DNA of 64,000 nt from Aquificales bacterium. Lineage in GTDB: Bacteria > Aquificota > Aquificia > Aquificales > Aquificaceae. The DNA lies in NCBI GenBank assembly GCA_027037055.1, contig JALWBR010000038.1:1-64000 (forward strand). The letters run 5' to 3'. The notes below the pieces were generated by a model that saw nothing but the letters and a program-made list of their open reading frames with translations, had not been told where the DNA came from and searched no databases. The stretch's first letter is position 1, and each line of letters starts with the position of its first letter. A program made the translations under genes and the position numbers. Positions 1 to 9,034 of the stretch are shown one piece after another.

Positions 1-1516
<1,516 letters not shown>

Positions 1517-1538
1517 GTTTATTGTATTATAGGGAATT
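1517..1538. promoter_or_regulatory. Divergent overlapping -10 boxes between der and the dehydrogenase gene
   Basis: The whole 22-bp gap between two divergent start codons. TATTAT at 1525-1530 reads toward the plus gene and TATAAT (plus-strand ATTATA 1526-1531) reads toward der. The distances from box to start codon are 8 and 9 nt, so either transcript would carry a leader of only 2-3 nt. No Shine-Dalgarno is present on either side and any -35 element would lie inside the opposite gene. Inferred from sequence only. Confidence 0.55.
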
Positions 1539-2570
1539 ATGAAAGGTGTTATACTGACAGGCTTCGGAGGAACGGAAAAGCTTGAGTACAGGGAGGATAT
1601 AAAGGAACCACCTTTAAAGCCTGGGTATGTACTCGTAAGGGTAAAAGCGGTTGCCCTTAATCATCTTGACCTCTGGGTGAGGATGGGGGCTTTAAGCATA
1701 AAACCCGAGCTTCCGCACATACTCGGCTCGGATATAAGCGGTGTTGTAGAGAAGGTGGGAGAGGGAGTTGATGGAATACAGGAAGGGGAGGAGGTTATTA
1801 TTATCCCTTCTCTGTCCTGCGAGAGGTGTTATGAATGTCAAAGGGGTGATGATAATCTTTGCAAATCTTATGATATTATCGGTTTGAGAAGTAAGGGCGG
1901 ATATGCGGAATTTATAAGCGTGCCTTCAAGAAACATAATAAGAAAGCCTCCCAACCTTTCCTTTGAGGAGGCATCAAGCTATCCACTTACTTTCTTAACT
2001 TCGTGGAATGCGGTAGTTACAAAGGGAGGATTGAAGGCGGGACAAACATTATTCGTATGGGCGGGATCCTCTGGCATAGGTGTGGCTTCCATACAGATAG
2101 GAAAACTTCTGGGTGCTACAGTTATAACAACCGCAGGCACCGAGGAGAAGATGAGGAAATGTAAAGAAATAGGGGCTGATTATGTTTTTAATCATTACAC
2201 CCAAGATGTTGTAAGGGAGGTTTTGTCCCTTTTTCCTGAGGGAGTTGATGTTGTTGTTGATCATGTAGGTGAGAAGACCTTTGACAGGAGTATATCAATA
2301 CTAAGGAAGGGAGGTGTTCTTTCCTTTCTCGGAACTACGACAGGAGACAGGGGAGGATTCAGCTTGAGGTATGCCTTCCTTAGGCAAATAAGTTTAAAGG
2401 GTGTTTATATGGGCAGAAGATCGGATCTTTTTACAATAACCGAATTGTTCTCCGCGGGTAAGTTTAAACCGATTATTGATAGAATATTTGATCTCAAAGA
2501 GGCAAGACATGCCCATAAGTATCTTGAAGATTCAAGGCATTTCGGGAAGATCGTATTGAAGGTAAGTTGA
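1539..2570 (+). CDS. Zinc-type MDR alcohol dehydrogenase / quinone reductase-like
   Basis: A 343-residue medium-chain dehydrogenase/reductase. The N-terminal GroES-like half carries the structural zinc cysteines C94, C97, C100 and C108 ('CERCYECQRGDDNLC'). The Rossmann half has 'AGSSGIGVASIQIGKLLGA' at about 175 and 'IGADYVFNH'. The usual catalytic-zinc cysteine (C-G-T/S-D) is replaced by 'LNHLDLW' and the 'GHE' region reads 'GSD'. The enzyme may therefore lack a catalytic zinc and behave like a crotonyl-CoA/quinone reductase-type enzyme; the substrate cannot be deduced. The stop TGA overlaps the ATG of glnE (TGATG), so the two genes are probably co-translated. Confidence 0.82.
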   Translation: MKGVILTGFGGTEKLEYREDIKEPPLKPGYVLVRVKAVALNHLDLWVRMGALSIKPELPHILGSDISGVVEKVGEGVDGIQEGEEVIIIPSLSCERCYECQRGDDNLCKSYDIIGLRSKGGYAEFISVPSRNIIRKPPNLSFEEASSYPLTFLTSWNAVVTKGGLKAGQTLFVWAGSSGIGVASIQIGKLLGATVITTAGTEEKMRKCKEIGADYVFNHYTQDVVREVLSLFPEGVDVVVDHVGEKTFDRSISILRKGGVLSFLGTTTGDRGGFSLRYAFLRQISLKGVYMGRRSDLFTITELFSAGKFKPIIDRIFDLKEARHAHKYLEDSRHFGKIVLKVS

Positions 2571-5371
2571 TGGAAAAATTTGAAGAATGGTTCGGACTGC
2601 CTGAGGTTAAAAACAGGCTTATTGATTGGGAATACACCCGCAGAAAATTCTTCCAGTTTATAGAAAAGCATCCAAATAAGGAGAGGATATCATCTTACCT
2701 TAACAAAAGGAGATTTATGTTGCTTCTTGATCTTCTGGATAAGTCCGCGTGTATAAGTAGATTTCTCTTGTCTCACCCTGAAGACTTTGAGCCTACCATA
2801 GACAGACTTTGGTACAGGATTAAGAGCAAGGAGGAGTATCTAAGAGAGATAAAGGAGGTTGTAGGAGAAAACGAAGAGGATGCAATTATTTCCGAAAAGC
2901 TTGCCTATTACAGACACAGAGAACTGATGAGGATCTTTTCAAAAGAAATACTGAATGTTATGCCTCTTGAAGATATACTTAGGGAATATTCCTACCTCGC
3001 GGATGCCCTTCTTGAATTTGCATATTTGATAGCTATTGATAGGGCAAGATCACGGTACGGTACACCCTTAGATGAAAAGGGCAGAGAGGCTAAAGGAGCC
3101 ATTATAGGTCTCGGCAAGCTTGGAAGCGAAGAGCTTAACTATTACTCCGACATAGATATCATGTTTATATATTCATCGGATAAGGGGAAGGCGGGTAATC
3201 TATCTCTTCCTGAGTTTTTCTCAAAGGTATTTGAACATGTTGTTAGGCTCCTAACCTCAAATACGAGGGAGGGTGTACCTTACAAGGTAGATCTTGATCT
3301 CAGACCCTTCGGAAAAATGGGTGCCATAGCGGTTTCGCTGAGAACAGCGGAGCTTTATTATGAATCTTACGGCAGGACATGGGAGAGGTTTGCCCTTCTT
3401 AGGGCAAGACCTGTGGCGGGAGACGGGGAGCTCGGAAGTAAATTTATGAAAGAGGTAGTTGATCCCTTTGTTTACAGAAAATCGGTTGATTACAGTGTTA
3501 TAGAGGAGATAAGGTTTATAAAGTCAAGGATAGATGCTGAGGCAAAGGGAAGGGTATTAAAGGATTTTGATGTTAAAAAGGGAAGGGGAGGTATAAGGGA
3601 ACTTGAGTTTGCGGTTCAGACCCTTGTTCTTCTTTTAGGGGGCAGATTTCCCTTTTTAAAGGAGGGGAACACCTTCAGGGCTATATGGAAACTGCACCAG
3701 AAGGGTGTGTTTTCCTCTGAAGAGGTTGCTTTCTTGGAAGAAGCTTATACCTTCTTGAGGAAGCTTGAACACAGGATTCAACTTTTGGGATGCATACAGA
3801 CTCAGAGACTTCCTGCTAAGGATATGGAACCCGTTGCGAAGGCTATGGGTATGAATAGGGAGGAATTCGCAGAAAAATTGGACAATTATAGGAACGGTGT
3901 ATTTGAAATATTCAAAGGGGTTTTATCCGCAAAGAGGGAGGAAGAACATGATCCCTTAAGTGAAGCCATACTGAGTATGGATAGGGTTGCGGGGGAGGAA
4001 TTGCTTAAAGATAAAGGGTTTAAAAATCCTTCCCGTGCTTTTACTCTCTTCTGTTCCTATATTCACGGTAAGCCTGGTTTGAGGCTGTCGGAGGAAGAAA
4101 GAAGGAAGCTTATGGACAGGATACCTTTTATCGTTGACGCTCTGTCTTCAAAGGCAAATCCGGACGAAGCCCTTGCCAATCTTGACAAGCTTATATCAAG
4201 TTATAACGGCAAATACATAATAAATTCGGACAGATATAAAGATCTGATAAATTTCCTTGCGGATGTGTTTTCCTTATCTTCCTATCTGTCAACAATCATA
4301 GGAAGATACCCTGACCTGCTTGAGGATGTTCTGACACTCTATCAGGATTTTCCTTCAAAGGAAGACATAGTTTCTGAACTTGAAAAGTATAAGCTTTCTT
4401 TGGGTCTTTCCTCGGAGGATGTTCTCAGAAGGCTTAAAAGGGTATGGGAGGTAAGAATAGGGCTTGTTTATTTGATGAAGGCGGAGGAAGAGTACAGAAA
4501 GCTTATAAGATTTTTTGAATCCCTTACCCTACTTGCGGATGTTGTTATGGAGGAAGTTTGGAGGCTTCATGAAATGGAGAAGATGCCCACCCTAATGCTA
4601 TCCTTAGGCAAGTACGGTAGCAGGGAACTTAACTTCGGCTCAGACCTTGACTTGGTTTTTGTAGCGGGTGATAAGGGAGATAGGGAAAATATAAGTTCTA
4701 ATGTCCAGAACATAATAAGGTTTATTACACGTCATACATCTGAAGGGTATCTTTACGATGTGGATGTGAGGTTGAGACCCATGGGTTCAAAGGGTGAAAT
4801 ATCACCTTCCCTTAGTTTTTATAAGACCTACTTTGAAAATCAGGCGCGGGTGTGGGAGAGATTTGCTTGGACAAGGGCAAGATATATAGCGGGCGATGAA
4901 GAGCTTTACGAAGAATTTGAATCCATCCTTCAAGATTTTCTTTTCGGTAAACCTGTGGGAAGGGCTGAGCTAAAAGAGATGTATGACATCAGAATGAAGC
5001 TTGAGGAGAATGCTTTCAGGAAAAAAGGGTTCATAGATTTAAAGGCTGGAAAAGGTGGACTTATGGATGCGGAATTTATCGTCCAATATCTTGTTTTGAA
5101 GGAAAAGATAAGGGAGCCTTCTATTATCAAGGCTATGGATGTGTTGAAGGAAAAGTATGCCTTTGTGAAAGATCTTAAGGATATATATATGTTTTTAAGA
5201 TTGGTTGAAACAAAATTGAGGCTCTCAAAGGAAAGGGGCACTTCTGTTATATCACCAGCTGATAAAGCTGTTATAGCATCTTCCTTGAATATGGAAGAGG
5301 GGGAATTTTTAAAGCTATTAAATGAAAGGATGGAAACCTTGCGGGGGATATTCCTTTCACTCTTTAATTAA
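2570..5371 (+). CDS. glnE: Bifunctional glutamine synthetase adenylyltransferase/deadenylase
   Basis: About 933 residues with the duplicated architecture of GlnE, which adenylylates and deadenylylates glutamine synthetase in response to PII. The first nucleotidyltransferase domain has 'GLGKLGSEELNYYSDIDIMF' with its metal-binding D-x-D; the second has 'LSLGKYGSRELNFGSDLDLV'. Each is followed by the repeated 'DLDLRPFGKMG / DVRLRPMGSKGE' and 'WERFALLRARPVAGD / WERFAWTRARYIAGD' motifs. ATG 2570 overlaps the preceding stop by one base; a TTG at 2567 is the only nearby alternative. The stop TAA shares TTAA with the hemerythrin gene stop on the minus strand. Confidence 0.95.
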   Translation: MEKFEEWFGLPEVKNRLIDWEYTRRKFFQFIEKHPNKERISSYLNKRRFMLLLDLLDKSACISRFLLSHPEDFEPTIDRLWYRIKSKEEYLREIKEVVGENEEDAIISEKLAYYRHRELMRIFSKEILNVMPLEDILREYSYLADALLEFAYLIAIDRARSRYGTPLDEKGREAKGAIIGLGKLGSEELNYYSDIDIMFIYSSDKGKAGNLSLPEFFSKVFEHVVRLLTSNTREGVPYKVDLDLRPFGKMGAIAVSLRTAELYYESYGRTWERFALLRARPVAGDGELGSKFMKEVVDPFVYRKSVDYSVIEEIRFIKSRIDAEAKGRVLKDFDVKKGRGGIRELEFAVQTLVLLLGGRFPFLKEGNTFRAIWKLHQKGVFSSEEVAFLEEAYTFLRKLEHRIQLLGCIQTQRLPAKDMEPVAKAMGMNREEFAEKLDNYRNGVFEIFKGVLSAKREEEHDPLSEAILSMDRVAGEELLKDKGFKNPSRAFTLFCSYIHGKPGLRLSEEERRKLMDRIPFIVDALSSKANPDEALANLDKLISSYNGKYIINSDRYKDLINFLADVFSLSSYLSTIIGRYPDLLEDVLTLYQDFPSKEDIVSELEKYKLSLGLSSEDVLRRLKRVWEVRIGLVYLMKAEEEYRKLIRFFESLTLLADVVMEEVWRLHEMEKMPTLMLSLGKYGSRELNFGSDLDLVFVAGDKGDRENISSNVQNIIRFITRHTSEGYLYDVDVRLRPMGSKGEISPSLSFYKTYFENQARVWERFAWTRARYIAGDEELYEEFESILQDFLFGKPVGRAELKEMYDIRMKLEENAFRKKGFIDLKAGKGGLMDAEFIVQYLVLKEKIREPSIIKAMDVLKEKYAFVKDLKDIYMFLRLVETKLRLSKERGTSVISPADKAVIASSLNMEEGEFLKLLNERMETLRGIFLSLFN

Positions 5372-5823
5372 ATATTAGTGCTTTGCCTTATCTTTACCGC
5401 AAGTCTGCTTTTTTCTTTAAGCGTTTCCGGATCTATAAATTCGTGGGCTATTGAATATAGTAGGTTGTTTTCTTTCTTTAAATGATCTTCAAGTTTTGCA
5501 CCCAAGCTGTGAACCGCGGAGAATATTTTCGGTTTATTCCCTTCAAGTATGAGGTTGTTGATTTCTTTAAGGAGGGTTTTTATCTCCTCGTGTTCTTTCA
5601 GAATAAGCTGCAGGGAAGTGGCAGATGTACCCATTTTTTTAACAAGTTCCGGGAAAAGAAGTTCTTCTTCTTCCCTCAGATGAATCAATATTTCTTTGTT
5701 GAGCTCTTCAAATAGTTTTTTCAATGCATCAATGTTATCAAGGGTTTCAACCACATCATACAACCTTTCTATCTTTGCATTTATTCCGCTGTGTTCCTCA
5801 TATAACCTTTCTACCAAATTCAT
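5368..5823 (-). CDS. Hemerythrin-like (HHE) domain protein
   Basis: A 151-residue all-helical protein with the spaced histidine/glutamate ligands of the HHE cation-binding (hemerythrin) family: 'YEEHSGINAKI' near residue 10, 'LIHLREEEELLFPEL' near 48-62, 'LKEHEEI' near 80 and 'LEDHLKKENNLLY' near 113. Such proteins bind a di-iron site and act in O2/NO sensing, iron handling or Fe-S repair; which of these applies cannot be told. No signal peptide, so cytoplasmic. A GAGGAG Shine-Dalgarno precedes the ATG. It is convergent with glnE and overlaps it by 4 bases at the stops. Confidence 0.85.
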   Translation of the reverse strand: MNLVERLYEEHSGINAKIERLYDVVETLDNIDALKKLFEELNKEILIHLREEEELLFPELVKKMGTSATSLQLILKEHEEIKTLLKEINNLILEGNKPKIFSAVHSLGAKLEDHLKKENNLLYSIAHEFIDPETLKEKSRLAVKIRQSTNI

Positions 5824-5890
5824 ATCATTACTCCTCGTATATAAAATATATCTTATCCTTAAATAAGCAAAGGTAATTGTACCAAAATGT

Positions 5891-5896
5891 TATAAT
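5891..5896 (+). promoter_or_regulatory. -10 box of the tRNA-Arg gene
   Basis: A perfect TATAAT lies 8 nt before the first base of the tRNA, so transcription would start one or two bases before the mature 5' end. No convincing -35 hexamer is visible at 16-18 bp spacing. Confidence 0.6.
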
Positions 5897-5904
5897 ATTC
5901 GGTA

Positions 5905-5981
5905 GTCCCCGTAGCTCAGCAGGATAGAGCGCGAGATTCCTAATCTCGAGGTCGGCGGTTCGAGTCCGCCCGGGGACGCCA
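5905..5981 (+). tRNA. tRNA-Arg (anticodon CCT)
   Basis: A full cloverleaf can be folded. The acceptor arm GTCCCCG (5905-5911) pairs with CGGGGAC (5971-5977), with discriminator G 5978 and encoded CCA 5979-5981. The anticodon stem CGAGA/TCTCG (5932-5936/5944-5948) encloses the loop TTCCTAA, giving anticodon CCT at 5939-5941, which reads AGG. The T arm GGCGG-TTCGAGT-CCGCC is perfect. AGG is very common in the genes of this window, so this should be a major tRNA. A PIN-domain gene on the minus strand ends 2 bases beyond the CCA. Confidence 0.97.
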
Positions 5982-5983
5982 TT

Positions 5984-6343
5984 TCAAAAGTTCTGTATCA
6001 GAACTGAAAAGCTCAAGACTTCCCTGAGGGCTTTTAAAGATATTACTATGTCTGGGAAAGAAACCTTTTTTGCATACTTCCAGAGTTCTAAAGTTTCAAG
6101 ATAAACATTGTCCTCTAAATAAACTTGTTCAAGTGTTAAAAAATCCTCCAATATTTCTATAATTTCCTCTTTTTTCTTTTTATACATATGTCTTTTGCTC
6201 ATTAAAACATATACGCACTCAATTATTACTTCTCCGCATATATAAACACCTTCGCTTTCTATAATTTCTCTAACTTTCTCAGATTTTTCTTTATCATCTT
6301 CTGTTAGGAACCTAAGTAATGCTGAGGTATCAAGCGCTTTCAT
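5984..6343 (-). CDS. PIN-domain VapC-like RNase, C-terminus probably frameshifted
   Basis: A 119-residue PIN-domain protein of the VapC toxin type. Three of the usual four acidic residues are visible: D5 ('ALDTSALL'), E42 ('IIECVYVL') and D98 ('FPDIVIS'). As read, the protein ends '...SLKALREVLSFSVLIQNF' and lacks the final acidic motif. In another frame the same DNA encodes 'SLELFSSDTELLKW', which is exactly the missing VapC-type C-terminus (Asp at about 5997-5999). An indel near 6017-6024 is therefore likely. That second frame runs on into the antisense of the tRNA. No VapB gene lies directly upstream; a divergent AbrB-domain gene does. It may be inactive. Confidence 0.72.
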   Translation of the reverse strand: MKALDTSALLRFLTEDDKEKSEKVREIIESEGVYICGEVIIECVYVLMSKRHMYKKKKEEIIEILEDFLTLEQVYLEDNVYLETLELWKYAKKVSFPDIVISLKALREVLSFSVLIQNF

Positions 6344-6399
6344 TGGGATTAATTTTAAACTTAAATTTAATTAAAATAAATGCCTTTTCAGTGCAATCA

Positions 6400-6416
6400 T
6401 TGACATTAATTGTCAA
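6400..6416. promoter_or_regulatory. Palindrome TTGACA-N5-TGTCAA, candidate operator/-35 element
   Basis: A perfect 6-bp inverted repeat with a 5-bp spacer (TTGACA TTAAT TGTCAA) in the 93-bp gap between the divergent PIN and AbrB-domain genes. Each half is also a consensus sigma-70 -35 hexamer in its own direction. Toward the plus gene a weak -10 (TAAATT, 6422-6427) lies 16 bp downstream, 9 nt before the ATG. A dimeric AbrB-type regulator bound here would block both promoters. The regulatory role is inference. Confidence 0.45.
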
Positions 6417-6436
6417 GCAAGTAAATTATTAAAAGG

Positions 6437-7117
6437 ATGAAAGGAATTAGAGCCAAAGGGAAGAAACAGGGTTTTGTTGGTAGGGTGAAAATTTATGGAA
6501 AAGGAACATTGAACATTCCTAAGGAAGTGCTTGAAATTTTGGGTGTGCACAGCGGTGAAGAGCTAATAATTTCTGCAAAAGAAGGTATGGTTGAACTAAG
6601 GAAACCTAAAAGCATAAAAGATCTTATTGGTAGTTTGAAGGGCTTAGAGATTGATGAAAAGGATGTAAGGAAGGTGAAAGAATATGCATATTATGGTCTC
6701 AGGAATGCTCTTGCTGACGCTTATGAATTTTTTGAAGACCTTAAGGGTGGAGTACCCTATGGAGGTGGCTTTATAGTGGGAGAGAGTCACGGTAAAGTTT
6801 ATCTTCAAATTGAGAAAGGGGATTTGAGAAAAACCATACATTTTTCTTATATGGAGCTTCCGCTATATCCGAACGGATTAATGACTATAGAGGGTGGTAT
6901 AAAGGAGTTTCTTGAGGAGGAGAAGGATAGGAGAATGGTAGATGGGAACAAAAAAATAATAAGAGAAGCTCTTATGGACTTAATCAATATTGAGGAATTT
7001 GGGGAAAATGGTTTTGTTTTGATCGTTGAACCTGAATTTTCACGAAAGGAAATGGCTCTTCTGGGGGTTATTGTTGAGAAAATAAGATTTCTCTCACTCC
7101 TCTCCCGGTTCTCTTAA
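6437..7117 (+). CDS. AbrB/SpoVT-like DNA-binding domain fused to an uncharacterised domain
   Basis: A 226-residue protein. Residues about 15-55 match the swapped-hairpin AbrB/MazE/VapB domain ('VKIYGKGTLNIPKEVLEILGVHSG', then 'EELIISAKEGMVELRK'), the fold used by many antitoxins. The next part ('SIKDLIGSLKGLEIDEKDVRKVKE') resembles the linker of AbrB-type VapB proteins. The remaining ~140 residues have no family I recognise; they contain 'GGVPYGGGFIVGESHGKVYLQIE' split by beta-rich stretches and a helical end. It is divergent from the PIN gene and overlaps gpsA convergently by 24 bp, an unusually deep overlap suggesting that this end was acquired or extended. It could be antitoxin-derived or an autonomous regulator. 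Confidence 0.6.
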   Translation: MKGIRAKGKKQGFVGRVKIYGKGTLNIPKEVLEILGVHSGEELIISAKEGMVELRKPKSIKDLIGSLKGLEIDEKDVRKVKEYAYYGLRNALADAYEFFEDLKGGVPYGGGFIVGESHGKVYLQIEKGDLRKTIHFSYMELPLYPNGLMTIEGGIKEFLEEEKDRRMVDGNKKIIREALMDLINIEEFGENGFVLIVEPEFSRKEMALLGVIVEKIRFLSLLSRFS

Positions 7118-8065
7118 AAGCATTTCCCTTATAACCTTGTGTAAATCTTCACCTTCCACCACCACCTTGTAAACCGCTTCGCTAACTGGGGCGTAGATAT
7201 TTTTCTCCTTTACTATGGAGTGTACCGCTTTGACTGTTTCAATTCCCTCAACGGTCTGATTGAGTTCCTTAAGGATCTCTTCCTTTGTCTTACCCTTTGC
7301 GAGCATGAATCCGAAGGTTCTGTTTCTGGAAAGATCAGAGGAAGCGGTAAGGAAAAGATCACCTGCTCCTGAAAGACCGTAAAATGTTTTTTCTTCCGCA
7401 CCCAAAGAGACCCCTATCCTTGCCATCTCTTTTAGTCCCCTCGTTATAAGGGATGCCCTTGCATTGTTTCCGAATTCCAACCCGTCCGATATACCGCATG
7501 CTATGGCTATAACATTTTTCAGTGCTCCGCCCAACTCTACCCCCTTTAAGTCTTTGCTCCTATACACCCTAAAGGTTTCCGCATTAAGTTCCTTCTGGAT
7601 TATCTTAGCCCTTTCTTCATCTTCCGAGGCAAGCACGAGGGCTGTAGGAAGACCCTTTAAAACTTCCACCGCAAAAGAGGGACCAGACAGTACAAATATT
7701 CTTGCACTTTTAAAGAAACCCTTTATAATATCCGAAATAAGTTTCTTAGTCTTTACATCAATACCTTTTGATGCTATTATCACATCCTTGTTATTAAGAT
7801 CCATATTTTTCACCGATTCTTCTATAACCTGAGTCGGTAATGCACATATTATCCTTTCTGAAAAGTTCTCCGCTTCCTTTATATCCGTTGTGCCCTTTAT
7901 GTTTTCGTTAAGTTTGAAATCTTCTATATAGGGGTGTAGTCCTCTGTTTATCCTTTCTACGGCGCTTTTGTTTATATCATATACAAGCACATACGCACCT
8001 TTCCTTGAAAGGTGAACCGCAAGGGCTGTGCCCCATCTTCCACCGCCAAGGATGGTATATCTCAT
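7094..8065 (-). CDS. gpsA: Glycerol-3-phosphate dehydrogenase [NAD(P)+]
   Basis: A 323-residue GpsA, which reduces dihydroxyacetone phosphate to sn-glycerol-3-phosphate for phospholipid synthesis. The protein opens with the dinucleotide-binding motif 'GGGRWGTALA' at residues 7-16, followed by 'ALPTQVIEE', 'SKGID', 'LSGPSFAVEV' and the catalytic/substrate region 'ELGGALKNVIAIACGI' and 'NARASLITRGLKEMARIG'. I chose the ATG at 8065 because the family starts here: the frame is open further upstream, but that extension has no family similarity. A TATAAT on the minus strand ends 7 nt before this ATG, so transcription would begin at the start codon. Confidence 0.96.
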   Translation of the reverse strand: MRYTILGGGRWGTALAVHLSRKGAYVLVYDINKSAVERINRGLHPYIEDFKLNENIKGTTDIKEAENFSERIICALPTQVIEESVKNMDLNNKDVIIASKGIDVKTKKLISDIIKGFFKSARIFVLSGPSFAVEVLKGLPTALVLASEDEERAKIIQKELNAETFRVYRSKDLKGVELGGALKNVIAIACGISDGLEFGNNARASLITRGLKEMARIGVSLGAEEKTFYGLSGAGDLFLTASSDLSRNRTFGFMLAKGKTKEEILKELNQTVEGIETVKAVHSIVKEKNIYAPVSEAVYKVVVEGEDLHKVIREMLLREPGEE

Positions 8066-8072
8066 TATGAAA

Positions 8073-8078
8073 ATTATA
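8073..8078 (-). promoter_or_regulatory. -10 box of gpsA, predicted leaderless
   Basis: TATAAT on the minus strand (ATTATA as written) separated from the gpsA ATG by 7 nt, the normal -10 to +1 distance. There is no Shine-Dalgarno. The rest of the 210-bp gap to the next gene (8066-8275) holds no other feature I can support apart from the AGGAGG ribosome binding site at 8265-8270. Confidence 0.5.
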
Positions 8079-8275
8079 TCCACAACTTCTTTTATCCGCT
8101 TGAGTGAAGATATTACCGCGGTTTGTGTTGGGCAAAGCATCCAGTCTTGATTGTGTGTTGTCAAAAAAGTAATTTGCAAGACTGAAAAAATAGGACTTAT
8201 CGTCAAATTTCTCCTAAATTTTTGCCGACTATTACCTATTTATTTAGATTAGAATTATCAATATAGGAGGTAGGT

Positions 8276-9034
8276 ATGCCGGGGAAACTTCTGTTTGACT
8301 CTCCCGACCATAAGGTGTATATGTTTGACGAGCTAACGCCTGCCAGTGCGGTGCAGTCAAATCAGTTCCTCATAGTTCACAGGGGAGAGGGTGTACTGCT
8401 TGACCCCGGGGGACATAAAGTATTTGCAAAACTGCTCTCTGATATATCAAGCTATATCCCGCCCAATAATGTTAAGTATATCTTTCTTTCCCATCAGGAC
8501 CCAGATATAGTTGCATCACTTAACGGCTGGCTTATGACCACAGGGGCGGATGCTTTTATTTCAAAGCTGTGGATGAGATTCCTTCCCCATTTCGGTTTGG
8601 ACAGCCAGTTAGAAGGAAGACTTCACCCCATTGATGATAAGGGAACAATCTTTGATCTTAACGGTTGTACACTTTATATACTTCCTGCTCATTTCCTTCA
8701 CTCCCCGGGTAACTTCCAGATTTATGATCCAGTAGGTAAGGTTCTATTCTCTGGAGATTTGGGGGCTTCTCTTGGGATTGATTATTACGAGGTATCCGAC
8801 TTTGAATCCCATAAGAAGTATATGGAATTTTTCCATAGAAGATATATAGCTTCTGGGAAGGTTTGTAAGCTGTGGGCAAGGATGGTCAGAAGCCTTGACA
8901 TAAACATCATAGCTCCTCAGCACGGAGCTATCTTTAAAGGAAGGGAGATGGTAGAGAAATTTATAAATTGGATTGAAAATCTTGAGTGCGGGGTTGATCT
9001 GCTCGGAGAGTCAAACTATAAGGTACCCTCTTAA
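8276..9034 (+). CDS. MBL-fold oxygen-binding di-iron protein (flavodiiron-like, no flavodoxin domain)
   Basis: A 252-residue metallo-beta-lactamase-fold protein whose ligands match the di-iron site of flavodiiron proteins: H73-x-D75-x-D77 ('SHQDPDIVASLNGW'), H142 ('HFLHSPGNF'), D161 ('LFSGDLGAS') and H216 ('APQHGAIF'). Full-length flavodiiron enzymes carry a C-terminal flavodoxin domain; here the protein stops after the MBL core, as in the stand-alone oxygen-binding di-iron proteins. A role in O2/NO binding, sensing or detoxification in a microaerophile is inferred. A strong AGGAGG precedes the ATG. Its stop TAA shares TTAA with the lptB stop. Confidence 0.8.
   Translation: MPGKLLFDSPDHKVYMFDELTPASAVQSNQFLIVHRGEGVLLDPGGHKVFAKLLSDISSYIPPNNVKYIFLSHQDPDIVASLNGWLMTTGADAFISKLWMRFLPHFGLDSQLEGRLHPIDDKGTIFDLNGCTLYILPAHFLHSPGNFQIYDPVGKVLFSGDLGASLGIDYYEVSDFESHKKYMEFFHRRYIASGKVCKLWARMVRSLDINIIAPQHGAIFKGREMVEKFINWIENLECGVDLLGESNYKVPS

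Noticed and set aside
5952-7130. Possible att direct repeat of the tRNA-Arg 3' end flanking the PIN/AbrB segment
   Set aside because: I searched by eye for a second copy of GGTTCGAGTCCGCC downstream and found none, so integration cannot be shown.
8066-8206. Upstream in-frame extension of gpsA by 47 codons
   Set aside because: The added residues have no resemblance to GpsA, whose nucleotide-binding motif begins at residue 7 from ATG 8065, and they would contain the TATAAT box.
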